Shown: positions 1-4,832, numbered from the stretch's first letter. The stretch: DNA of 6,349 nucleotides from an uncultured Collinsella sp. (GCA_958447915.1 CAUDCB010000116.1:1-6349); one strand, 5' to 3'. Made by a program: numbers and translations. Notes: generated by a model from the sequence alone, not told the origin.

Positions 1-81
1 CCACGCACACCGCGCCGAACACCCCAGCCGTACCCGCGACCGCCGCGGGTACGGCTGGGGTGTTCGGCGCGGTGTGCGTGG
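1..81. repeat. Perfect 38-bp inverted repeat (fold-back hairpin) at the window edge
   Basis: Bases 1-38 are the exact reverse complement of bases 44-81, with the five-base loop ACCGC between them. Every one of the 38 pairs matches, and the left arm begins at the first base of the window, so the repeat may extend further left. The right arm continues an open reading frame to the stop at 135-137, so that arm looks like genuine sequence. A flawless 38-bp palindrome inside a coding region is unusual. One reading is a fold-back artefact at a contig end, with the left arm copied from the right. A real cruciform or hairpin is the alternative. The repeat itself is certain; its origin is not. Confidence 0.95.
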
Positions 82-137
82 CGGCCGTCGCCGGCCTGGT
101 CGCGTCGCGGTTCATCCCGAGGGAGATCCCCTCGTAG
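3..137 (+). CDS. C-terminal fragment of a membrane protein, possibly an MFS transporter
   Basis: The frame opens at base 3, runs without interruption to TAG at 135-137, and gives 44 residues. The last 28 or so include a hydrophobic helix rich in Ala, Val and Gly (GVFGAVCVAAVAGLVAS), followed by a short basic and acidic tail, RFIPREIPS. A final transmembrane helix ending in a short charged tail with a Pro-Arg-Glu motif is common at the end of drug-efflux MFS proteins, but the fragment is too short to prove the family. Residues encoded by bases 3-43 lie in the left arm and loop of the fold-back repeat and may not be real. No start is visible. It could equally be the end of another polytopic membrane protein. 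Confidence 0.35.
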   Translation, partial: THTAPNTPAVPATAAGTAGVFGAVCVAAVAGLVASRFIPREIPS

Positions 138-187
138 GCGCAGCCACTTCTCGGCTCTTTCGCAACCGGGATGGAGATGCAAGGGAC

Positions 188-255
188 GGCCCCTTGCCCG
201 GGGCCGGGGCGGGGAGTCTCGGCTGCCGAGGGCGGCCCGGCATTGCCGCCGGGCC
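188..255 (+). terminator. GC-rich hairpins after the membrane-protein fragment; possible terminator
   Basis: Two perfect stems lie 50-118 bases after the stop at 137. The first pairs GGCCCC (188-193) with GGGGCC (200-205). The second pairs GGCCCGGC (234-241) with GCCGGGCC (248-255). Neither is followed by a run of T, so an intrinsic terminator is only weakly supported. In GC-rich actinobacteria, terminators with poor U-tracts do occur, and the position fits. Confidence 0.25.
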
Positions 256-375
256 ATCCCCGTCATGAGGTCATGCTCGACATCTCCTCAGCCTTTCGGG
301 ATTGGCCCGAAGTCGAGAGATTTCCATCAGCTTCCCGTCGGTCGATGACCGGTTCACCACGCAGGAAGAGCGTGA

Positions 376-459
376 CGGAAGGTTTCGCAAAAAGGCTCCG
401 AGCGCGGCGTGCTCACGCCCGTCGTGGTGCGCCCGAAGGGGGATGGCTGCTACGAGCTC
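376..459 (+). pseudogene. Short relic resembling a ParB/Spo0J-type N-terminal domain
   Basis: In the frame opening just after a TGA at 373-375, codons 400-459 read ERGVLTPVVVRPKGDGCYEL. This closely follows the pattern at the start of the ParB/RepB/Spo0J nuclease-like domain, where a Ser-Ile-x-x-x-Gly-Val-Leu-x-Pro stretch precedes Val-Arg-Pro, Gly-x-Tyr-Glu-Leu and then the Gly-His-Arg-Arg box. The GHRR box that should follow YEL is missing: the frame continues with DHVREEDEP and then runs antisense into the next gene. There is no start, no upstream part of the domain and no helix-turn-helix region. If the match is real it is a scrap of a partition gene, possibly from a decayed plasmid or conjugative element. 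Chance similarity over some 20 residues is possible. Confidence 0.4.
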
Positions 460-461
460 GA

Positions 462-725
462 TCATGTGCGAGAAGAAGACGAACCAGTCGTTGCAGATCC
501 AATATGGATCTCGCCAACCTCGGCAAGCTGCTCGATGAGTGGAAGTCCTGTCGGGTCGTCTATTTCAACACCACCCAGAATGATGGTGTCATCGCGCAGG
601 TCGATCTGTGTGTTGAACACAGCGAGGTTAAAGCCGGAGGCCACAAATCCGATAGCAGCCAGGACGAGCCCCGTGGCAACAAGCCCACCCGCTACGGCAA
701 GGTAAATCTTTTTTACGCTGGACAT
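462..725 (-). CDS. Short membrane-anchored protein, probably a truncated DUF4097-type protein
   Basis: This 87-residue protein is the third gene of the PadR operon and starts 14 bases after the DUF1700 stop. AAGGAG lies seven bases before the ATG at 725. It begins MSSVKK, then has one hydrophobic helix at about residues 7-31, and then an extracytoplasmic-looking stretch with VFNTQIDLRDDTIILGG and a PTGLPLIEQLAEVGEI segment. Putative-adhesin DUF4097 proteins often follow PadR and DUF1700 genes and start in a similar way, but normally continue for some 200 further residues of beta-repeat. Here the frame ends after a low-complexity GSSSSRT tail, at a TCT repeat. The downstream DNA does not obviously continue the fold in any frame. 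I infer truncation or recombination near 455-500; the role is unknown, perhaps envelope-stress sensing or surface display. Confidence 0.6.
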   Translation of the reverse strand: MSSVKKIYLAVAGGLVATGLVLAAIGFVASGFNLAVFNTQIDLRDDTIILGGVEIDDPTGLPLIEQLAEVGEIHIGSATTGSSSSRT

Positions 726-739
726 GTTTGCACTCCTTC

Positions 740-1372
740 CTATGCCGTAAGCGGCGCCGCTTCAGCGCCCCTGCGGCTCTTATTGCCTCGATCTTTCCAG
801 AAGGGCGAAACGGCTTTCTTCGCCCAAAGGGCAGAGAGGCGCGCGATCTGCTTGGACGCCGTCCAGGCACCGGCTCCCGCGAGGAGCGCCACACCGATGG
901 AAGCGAATCCCATTCCCATCGAGGTTAAAACGTACGGAACATGCCCGATAATGATGCCGTCCACGGTGAACAGGAGCCCCACCACGCCCGCGCCCCCGAA
1001 TGCCGCGGCCACGATCCACACGCAGAGCGCAAGAACCCAAATGCAGATGTAGACTGTAGCGGCAACGGCGACGAACGCGAGCAGCAGCGGAATCCATACC
1101 GGAGAGCCCACGATGGCGAGCGCCCATAGAAGCGCCGTGCTCTTGCGCTTGGTCCTCGCAATTGCGCGCGGCACGGCGGGCAGTTCGTCGAGCGTTGCCT
1201 CGGCGACCTCACCGAGCGTGCCCATGGCGGCCACAGCCTCGGCCTCCGTCATGCCGTCCTCCATACGGTCGGCGATGGCCTCCGCGTAGAACTCCTGCGT
1301 TTCCTTTACCTGATCTGCCGGCAGGCAGGCCAGAAGCTCGCCCAGCCGGTTCAAGAACTCATCGCGCGTCAT
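740..1372 (-). CDS. DUF1700 (HAAS-type) membrane protein
   Basis: The 210-residue protein has a helical cytoplasmic N-terminus (residues 1-65) that begins MTRDEFLNRLGELLACLP and contains the acidic ADRMEDGMTEAEAVAAMG segment, with Gly-x-x-x-Glu turns. This pattern is typical of the DUF1700/HAAS domain, which is usually encoded beside PadR regulators. A basic linker (RTKRKS, 73-78) precedes about four membrane segments, roughly residues 80-105, 106-125, 126-144 and 148-170. The C-terminus is basic and probably cytoplasmic. The start at 1372 has AAGGGA seven bases upstream. It overlaps the end of the PadR gene by 14 bases, so translation is probably coupled. The family is thought to be a signalling partner of PadR at the membrane; that role is family knowledge plus inference, not visible here. 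Confidence 0.82.
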   Translation of the reverse strand: MTRDEFLNRLGELLACLPADQVKETQEFYAEAIADRMEDGMTEAEAVAAMGTLGEVAEATLDELPAVPRAIARTKRKSTALLWALAIVGSPVWIPLLLAFVAVAATVYICIWVLALCVWIVAAAFGGAGVVGLLFTVDGIIIGHVPYVLTSMGMGFASIGVALLAGAGAWTASKQIARLSALWAKKAVSPFWKDRGNKSRRGAEAAPLTA

Positions 1373-1679
1373 GGTGCGCTCCCTTCACGTAACGGTAGAT
1401 TTCCTGCACGGATGGCCATTCGGCGAGGAACTCGGCGATACGCTCATGCCCGGTGTCCGTGATGCGGTAGTACCTTCGCAGCCGCCCGTTGTGCTCGGCG
1501 GAGCGCGCCGTGATGCACCCCGCCTTCTCCAGGCGCTTGAGCAACGGATAGAGCGTGGACTCCGTGAGCCCCATGCTCGCGGGCACGTCCTTCACGATCT
1601 GATAGCCGTAGGATTCCTCGCCCGAGACGGCCGCGAGCACGCAGGCCTCGAGGAAGCCGCGCTTCATCTGTGCCTCCAT
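1359..1679 (-). CDS. PadR-family transcriptional regulator
   Basis: The 106-residue protein is a typical short PadR winged-helix repressor (subfamily with a single C-terminal helix). Visible motifs are KRGFLEACVLAAVS (6-19), the YGYQIVKDV helix (24-32), the recognition-helix segment STLYPLLKRLEKAG (41-54), and the wing RRYYRITDTG (68-77). The C-terminal helix WPSVQEIYRYVKG would serve in dimer formation. The start at 1679 is fixed by AAAGGAGGT six bases upstream and by the promoter at 1745-1717. The frame stays open to 1958, but that extension would cross the promoter and is not credible. It is first in an operon with the DUF1700 and DUF4097-like genes. PadR proteins often repress their own operon, sometimes in response to small lipophilic or phenolic ligands; the ligand here is unknown. 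Confidence 0.9.
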   Translation of the reverse strand: MEAQMKRGFLEACVLAAVSGEESYGYQIVKDVPASMGLTESTLYPLLKRLEKAGCITARSAEHNGRLRRYYRITDTGHERIAEFLAEWPSVQEIYRYVKGAHHDAR

Positions 1680-1697
1680 CCGCACACCTCCTTTCGT

Positions 1698-1736
1698 AGT
1701 ATACTGTGTAACACCTACTATATGACACATAGTATA
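1698..1736 (-). promoter_or_regulatory. Probable PadR operator: overlapping dyads across the -10 box and start site
   Basis: Three nested symmetries sit on the promoter. TACTAT (1734-1729) pairs with ATAGTA (1721-1716) across seven bases and covers the -10 box. TATACT-A-TGTGT (1736-1725) is matched by ACACAGTATA (1709-1700), with one extra base in the left arm. AGTATACT (1705-1698) is itself a palindrome. AT-rich dyads of the ATGT/ACAT kind are known PadR targets. Occupancy would block RNA polymerase, so autorepression is likely. The protein that binds is inferred from the gene order. Confidence 0.6.
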
Positions 1737-1745
1737 TGATGTCAA
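1717..1745 (-). promoter_or_regulatory. Sigma-70 promoter of the PadR operon
   Basis: On the - strand, a perfect TTGACA (1745-1740) is followed by exactly 17 bases and then TATAGT (1722-1717), one mismatch from the consensus. Transcription should begin near 1710, giving an untranslated leader of about 30 bases before the Shine-Dalgarno and the ATG at 1679. Such a strong promoter suggests that expression is held down by a repressor. Confidence 0.85.
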
Positions 1746-1908
1746 CAGTTGTCGTATAGGGAGTCCGGTCTGTCTGTCCCCGGTATAGCGACGAGTGTCG
1801 GTTGACGCATCGCGCGAAACACCAACCAGTGCTCCTTTGATGCAACTCTCATTCGACCACATTTCTGAGCAGCTACCTTCCCGCACCAAAGCGCGCCTGA
1901 TCCCGGGA

Positions 1909-1964
1909 TAGTCGTTGGGGACGTTCTTGAATGAATAGTCGTTTAAGAACGTCCCCAACGACTA
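1909..1964. repeat. Palindromic element A: perfect 20-bp inverted repeat
   Basis: Bases 1909-1928 are the exact reverse complement of 1945-1964, with a 16-base spacer. The arm reads TAGTCGTTGGGGACGTTCTT. The spacer carries another TAGTCGTT at 1936-1943, a direct copy of the start of the left arm, as if two repeat units had been joined imperfectly. It does not look like a terminator, having no T-run. I associate this GTCGTTGGGGACGTTCTT core with repeated palindromes in Collinsella genomes; that is from memory and unverified. It could be a REP-like element or part of a miniature transposon. Confidence 0.85.
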
Positions 1965-1978
1965 CTTCTATACAGCAA

Positions 1979-2013
1979 AAAGGGGTGCTGACCATTTCGG
2001 TCGGCACCCCTTT
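1979..2013 (-). terminator. Terminator-like hairpin with U-tract on the - strand
   Basis: Bases 1979-1993 pair with 1999-2013 over 15 positions, 14 Watson-Crick and one G-T wobble, around the loop ATTTC. Read on the - strand the stem is followed by TTTTT and then GCTG, the form of an intrinsic terminator; on the + strand only TTTAAG follows. No gene on the - strand lies immediately upstream to need it, because cutC to the right is on the + strand. It may be a relic, an insulator against antisense transcription from cutC, or part of the neighbouring repeat cluster. Confidence 0.6.
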
Positions 2014-2082
2014 AAGTTGCGGTGAAATAGGGACTGAATACGGGCTCCAGAGGCCAAAACAGTCCCTATTCCACCGCAACTT
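2014..2082. repeat. Palindromic element B: 23-bp inverted repeat with one mismatch
   Basis: Bases 2014-2036 pair with 2060-2082 over 23 positions with a single A/C mismatch (2025/2071). The 23-base loop contains GGCT/GGCC, which can form a small inner pairing. The arm contains GTTGCGGTG followed by TAGGGACTG. It begins at the base right after the terminator-like hairpin and ends 58 bases before the cutC ATG. The size, near-perfect arms and conserved-looking loop suggest a dispersed repeat of the REP or small-MITE kind, or a structured leader if cutC transcription starts upstream. Confidence 0.85.
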
Positions 2083-2140
2083 CATGGGGGCGTGCGACAA
2101 TGCCCGTCGGAAAACATCTGCTGTCTTTGGGGGTCTATCT

Positions 2141-2818
2141 ATGCTGTACGAGTTTTGTGCCGAGAACTTTGAGCGGTTGCCGGCGGCCATTAAGGCCGGT
2201 GCGAGTCGAATTGAGCTGTGCGACAACCTTGCCGTTGGCGGTACCACGCCTTCCGCCGGCGTTATCAGCGCCACGGTCAACTACGCTCACGAGCATGACG
2301 CGCGCGTGATGTGCATGATTCGCCCGCGTGGCGGCGACTTTTATTACAACCAAGACGAGTTGCGTATGATGGAGATGGACCTGGGTCTTGCCGTAAGCGC
2401 CGGCGTTGACGGCTTGGTCTTTGGCTGCTGCAAGCCCTGCGCTGGCGGATGGGCGCTCGACGAGCTTACGTTGGGCGCCCTCGTGATGGCTACGGGCTGC
2501 GCGACCGAGGAATGCAAGCGTGAGCTCATCGACATCACCTTTCACATGGCATTTGACCAGCTCTCGCCCGAGGCTCAGCTTGATGCGATTGATGCACTTG
2601 CCGGCTGCGGCGTTACGCGCATCCTGACGCATGGCGGCGCGGCCGGCACGCCGATTGAGGACAACTTCGACCACCTGGCTCGTTTAATCGAGTATGCGGG
2701 CGATCGTTTGACCATCCTTCCTGGCGGCGGCATCACTACGGCAAATCGTGACGCGGTCGCGGCGGCATTGGGCGTGTCCGAGCTCCATGGCACAAGGATC
2801 GTACCGCTGGAGGTGTAG
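2141..2818 (+). CDS. cutC: CutC-family TIM-barrel protein
   Basis: The 225-residue protein shows the CutC signatures in order: YEFCAEN (3-9), GASRIELCDNLAVGGTTPS (20-38), MIRPRGGDFYYN (59-70), DGLVFGC (90-96), TFHMAFD (133-139), RILTHGG (160-166), LPGGGI (193-198) and a closing LHG (215-217). CutC was named for copper tolerance, but its biochemical role is unsettled, so copper handling should be taken lightly. Differences from the usual pattern are FHMAFD in place of FHRAFD, THGG in place of TSGG, and nine cysteines or more, including C96, C97 and C100. It is slightly short at the C-terminus. The ATG at 2141 is chosen because CutC proteins begin with this motif; the frame is open to 1931, but the extra residues run through the palindromes. 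A weak GGGGG lies seven bases upstream. The next gene follows after three bases. Confidence 0.88.
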   Translation: MLYEFCAENFERLPAAIKAGASRIELCDNLAVGGTTPSAGVISATVNYAHEHDARVMCMIRPRGGDFYYNQDELRMMEMDLGLAVSAGVDGLVFGCCKPCAGGWALDELTLGALVMATGCATEECKRELIDITFHMAFDQLSPEAQLDAIDALAGCGVTRILTHGGAAGTPIEDNFDHLARLIEYAGDRLTILPGGGITTANRDAVAAALGVSELHGTRIVPLEV

Positions 2819-2821
2819 CCC

Positions 2822-3619
2822 GTGGCACTTGTATTCGATGTTCAGCAGGCGAGCGGCAAACCCGACGACAACCGTCGCCCCGGCACCGCGTGCCCCTTTT
2901 GCGATACAGAAGGGCTCACCGACATCATTCGCCGTGATGGCGATTGCATTTGGCTCGAGAATAAGTTCAAGGCCCTGCGCGCCACCCGTCAAACCGTGCT
3001 GATCGAGTCGGCCGATCACGATGCCGACCTGGTGACCTATGAGCCGGATGAACTCCACCATGTGATGCGGTTTGCCCTGGGTTGCTGGCAGCAGATGATC
3101 GATTCACAGCAGTATCGAAGCGTGCTCATGTACAAGAACAAGGGTCCGCTCTCGGGCGGTAGTCTCGTTCATCCGCACATGCAGATTGTGGGTTTGGAGC
3201 AGGAAGACGGCTACACTTCGCTGACTTCTGCCAATTTCGAAGGCATCAATGTCTGGCAACAGGGGAGAATCGCGGTCAACATCTCAACCGAGCCCATCAT
3301 GGGATTCTTTGAGGTCAACGTCTCGGCTCCACAGGGAATCGCCGCCAGCGACGACGCCCACGACCAAGCCGAGGCGGACCTGTTTGCCGATGCGATTCAG
3401 GTGGTTCTGCGCTACATTTTGCGCGAACACCATGGCGGTCGCGCAGAGTCGTACAACCTGTTCTTCTATCACCTGGACGGTCGGACCATTGCCAAGGCGC
3501 TGCCGCGTTGGGTGGTTTCGCCCTACTTTGTGGGCTATCGTTTGGCCCAGGTCAATGCCGAGACGACGCTCGATATCGATGCTGAGCGTCTGCGCGCACG
3601 CCTGGAGGCGCTTGCATAG
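2822..3619 (+). CDS. DUF4931 protein, GalT/HIT-like nucleotidyltransferase superfamily
   Basis: The 265-residue protein begins with GTG, supported by GGAGGT at 2809-2814 inside the end of cutC, seven bases away. Residues 24-27 form CPFC, a likely zinc site. Residues 104-124 (YKNKGPLSGGSLVHPH, then MQIVG) match the galactose-1-phosphate uridylyltransferase and HIT-superfamily active site, where the second His of HPHxQ (H119) would carry the covalent nucleotide. A second half with FFEVNVSAP and NLFFYHLDG resembles the duplicated HIT fold. I recognise it as the DUF4931 type rather than true GalT; a nucleotidyl- or adenylyl-transfer or hydrolysis reaction is likely but the substrate is unknown. 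It is three bases downstream of cutC, so the two are probably cotranscribed. True galT is usually longer and sits with galK or galE, which are absent here. Confidence 0.75.
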   Translation: MALVFDVQQASGKPDDNRRPGTACPFCDTEGLTDIIRRDGDCIWLENKFKALRATRQTVLIESADHDADLVTYEPDELHHVMRFALGCWQQMIDSQQYRSVLMYKNKGPLSGGSLVHPHMQIVGLEQEDGYTSLTSANFEGINVWQQGRIAVNISTEPIMGFFEVNVSAPQGIAASDDAHDQAEADLFADAIQVVLRYILREHHGGRAESYNLFFYHLDGRTIAKALPRWVVSPYFVGYRLAQVNAETTLDIDAERLRARLEALA

Positions 3620-3647
3620 CCAAAGGCTCGGCCTCGCGCCTGTGGCT
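3618..3647. terminator. Hairpin between convergent genes; probable shared terminator
   Basis: Bases 3618-3627 pair with 3638-3647 in a ten-position stem with one A/G mismatch and the loop TCGGCCTCGC. It starts inside the DUF4931 stop codon and ends three bases before the stop of the convergent symporter gene. Only TATTTC follows on the + strand, so U-tract support is poor. Its place between two converging genes is the main argument. Confidence 0.4.
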
Positions 3648-3649
3648 GG

Positions 3650-4648
3650 CTATTTCGCCATTACGCTGCGGCCAGCCTCGACCCGCTTGCGCTGGGCGGC
3701 GCGCTCCTCGCCGGTCAGGCGCTCAAAGAGATGCCCGATAATTGAGGCCAACACCTGCTGAAACAGCGTTCCGCACATGACGGGAAACACGACTTCGCCC
3801 GGGAAGTACTGCGTGGCGATGACGGCGCCCGAAGAGATGTTACGCATGCCGCAGGTAAAGCACATGGTAGTCGTCTCGCTATATGGCAGATGGAGCGCAC
3901 GAGCGACCAGAAAACCGACGACAAAGCCGCTGATGGCGAAGGTCAAAATAAAGAGGGCGACTTCTAGGCGCACCGCGTTCATGTGCAGCACGTACTCGCT
4001 CATGGCGGTGGAGTTGGACGCGATGACGCCCATCATCATGAACTTGCAGGCGGGCGAGAGCGCGGGGGAGATCTTCTCGTGACCCCAGCCGCGCGTGAGC
4101 TCGTTGATGACGATACCGAGCACGGCGGGGATGGCGATCATAAAGGCCATGTCGTGCATCATGCTCGGCACATCGATCGAGACGGTGGCACCCAGCAAGA
4201 GCTTAAGCGTGAGCGGAATCGTCACAGGGGAGATAACCGAGGACGTCAGGATGATGGTGAGCGCGAGCGGGCCGTTGCCGCCGAACATGCTGATCCACAT
4301 AAAAGCGGTGACGGCCACGGGCACGCTGTACTCGAGCACGATGCCGCAGACAAGGTTGGGGTTGGAGCCAAAGAAGAGTGACCCTATGGCATACGCCGCG
4401 ATGGGAATAAGCACTGCCGAGACCAGCAGCGCCAGAATCAGGTGCAGCGGACGGTGGAACACCTCGGTTACCTGGTGGAAGGTGTTGCTGAGCGCACCCT
4501 GAAACGTCATAAAGGCAAACAGGGCGGGAACGATGGGCTTGAGCACGCCGATCTGCTGGGGAAAGAGCACGCCGAGCGCCACGCAAATCGGAACGATGAT
4601 CTGCATATGCCCCGCGAGGAACTTTCCCAGTCCAGCCCATTGCTTCAT
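3650..4648 (-). CDS. Bile acid:sodium symporter (BASS/SBF) family transporter
   Basis: The 332-residue protein is almost entirely hydrophobic, with eight to ten predicted membrane helices and a basic C-terminal tail (EERAAQRKRVEAGR). Family-like features are IPIAAYAIG (81-89), the EYSVPVAVTAFMW helix (106-118) followed by GGNGPLALTI (123-132), the SPVTIPLTL helix (140-148), and the TCGMRNISSGAVIATQYFPG stretch (265-284). The last resembles the polar crossover helix of ASBT-type proteins that binds sodium and substrate. The length fits bacterial BASS proteins. Substrates in this family range from bile acids to organic acids and pantothenate-like compounds, so the substrate cannot be read from sequence. 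It is a single gene, convergent with DUF4931 and divergent from recJ. A GGGAG lies 11 bases before the ATG at 4648, a rather wide spacing, and no clear promoter is seen. Confidence 0.85.
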   Translation of the reverse strand: MKQWAGLGKFLAGHMQIIVPICVALGVLFPQQIGVLKPIVPALFAFMTFQGALSNTFHQVTEVFHRPLHLILALLVSAVLIPIAAYAIGSLFFGSNPNLVCGIVLEYSVPVAVTAFMWISMFGGNGPLALTIILTSSVISPVTIPLTLKLLLGATVSIDVPSMMHDMAFMIAIPAVLGIVINELTRGWGHEKISPALSPACKFMMMGVIASNSTAMSEYVLHMNAVRLEVALFILTFAISGFVVGFLVARALHLPYSETTTMCFTCGMRNISSGAVIATQYFPGEVVFPVMCGTLFQQVLASIIGHLFERLTGEERAAQRKRVEAGRSVMAK

Positions 4649-4768
4649 ATGTCCCGTGACTCCCTTTATCCGCGAACTCGTTTGTATGGATATGCTAGAC
4701 GCTCGTATGCGTCCGTGCGGCTGAAACGCTCGATTATTTCGAGGCCATTACCGCCATCGTTTGCCGAA

Positions 4769-4788
4769 ACCGCGGCGTACCGCGGCGT
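4769..4788. repeat. Tandem direct repeat of a 10-mer upstream of the recJ promoter
   Basis: ACCGCGGCGT occurs twice without a gap (4769-4778 and 4779-4788), so the copies face the same side of the helix one turn apart. The pair ends 20 bases before the TATAAT box, where a -35 element or activator site would be. It may bind a regulator or be chance in GC-rich DNA. Confidence 0.6.
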
Positions 4789-4814
4789 TTTGCGTCCGCG
4801 CTGCACGGTATAAT
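4787..4814 (+). promoter_or_regulatory. recJ: Probable recJ promoter
   Basis: A perfect TATAAT lies at 4809-4814. The best -35 candidate, GTTTTG at 4787-4792, is a poor match at a 16-base spacing. Transcription would start near 4821, about 50 bases before the leader ORF and 100 before recJ. The weak -35 box suggests that the adjacent tandem repeat or an activator helps. Confidence 0.5.
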
Positions 4815-4832
4815 AGATCCGTTCAACAGATC

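Larger units (their letters stand above)
138..461. other. Region without an intact gene: hairpins and a coding relic
   Basis: No frame on either strand here looks like a complete protein. The long + strand frame from 171 is Arg-rich and runs antisense through two well-supported - strand genes, so it is a shadow. The region holds short GC hairpins at 188-205, 234-255 and 295-311, and a + strand stretch at 376-459 resembling a ParB-type domain. A 64-codon - strand frame (465 to 271) starts with an ATGA overlap on the stop of the 725-462 gene. Its sequence is unlike anything I recognise and it is antisense to the ParB-like stretch, so I do not call it a gene. The region looks like decayed or recombined DNA between the membrane-protein fragment and the PadR operon. 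Confidence 0.5.
1746..2140. other. Divergent intergenic region between the PadR and cutC operons
   Basis: No coding sequence, tRNA or CRISPR pattern is supported in these 395 bases. The first 163 (1746-1908) show only a weak GGTTG/CAACC pairing near 1800-1827 and the 10-bp palindrome ATCCCGGGAT at 1900-1909. The remainder is almost filled by three inverted repeats, described separately. No convincing cutC promoter is visible. A TGcGACAAT box at 2093-2101 resembles an extended -10 but has no -35 partner. Confidence 0.6.

Noticed and set aside
271..465. 64-codon - strand frame with an ATGA overlap on the DUF4097-like gene
   Set aside because: The overlap is suggestive, but the sequence matches nothing known and is antisense to the better-supported ParB-like stretch; kept only as a possibility.
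171..1052. Long 293-codon + strand frame
   Set aside because: Its translation is Arg- and Ala-rich with no recognisable fold, and it lies antisense to the DUF4097-like and DUF1700 genes, which have ribosome sites and family motifs.
1900..1909. ATCCCGGGAT palindrome
   Set aside because: A single 10-bp GC-rich palindrome is expected by chance and has no supporting context.
1359..1958. 199-residue version of PadR
   Set aside because: The extra N-terminal residues would be translated through the promoter and palindromic element A; a strong ribosome site supports the start at 1679.
2093..2101. TGcGACAAT as an extended -10 promoter for cutC
   Set aside because: No -35 partner at 16-18 bases, and the sequence borders palindromic element B; too weak to call.
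1931..2140. N-terminal extension of CutC
   Set aside because: The added 70 residues come from the inverted repeats and match no CutC N-terminus; the family starts at the 2141 ATG.
2135..2674. 179-codon - strand frame inside cutC
   Set aside because: Shadow of cutC in a GC-rich genome; no ribosome site or motif.
3983..4381. His/Asp-rich + strand frame opposite the symporter
   Set aside because: Low-complexity shadow of the transporter's third positions; no family resemblance.
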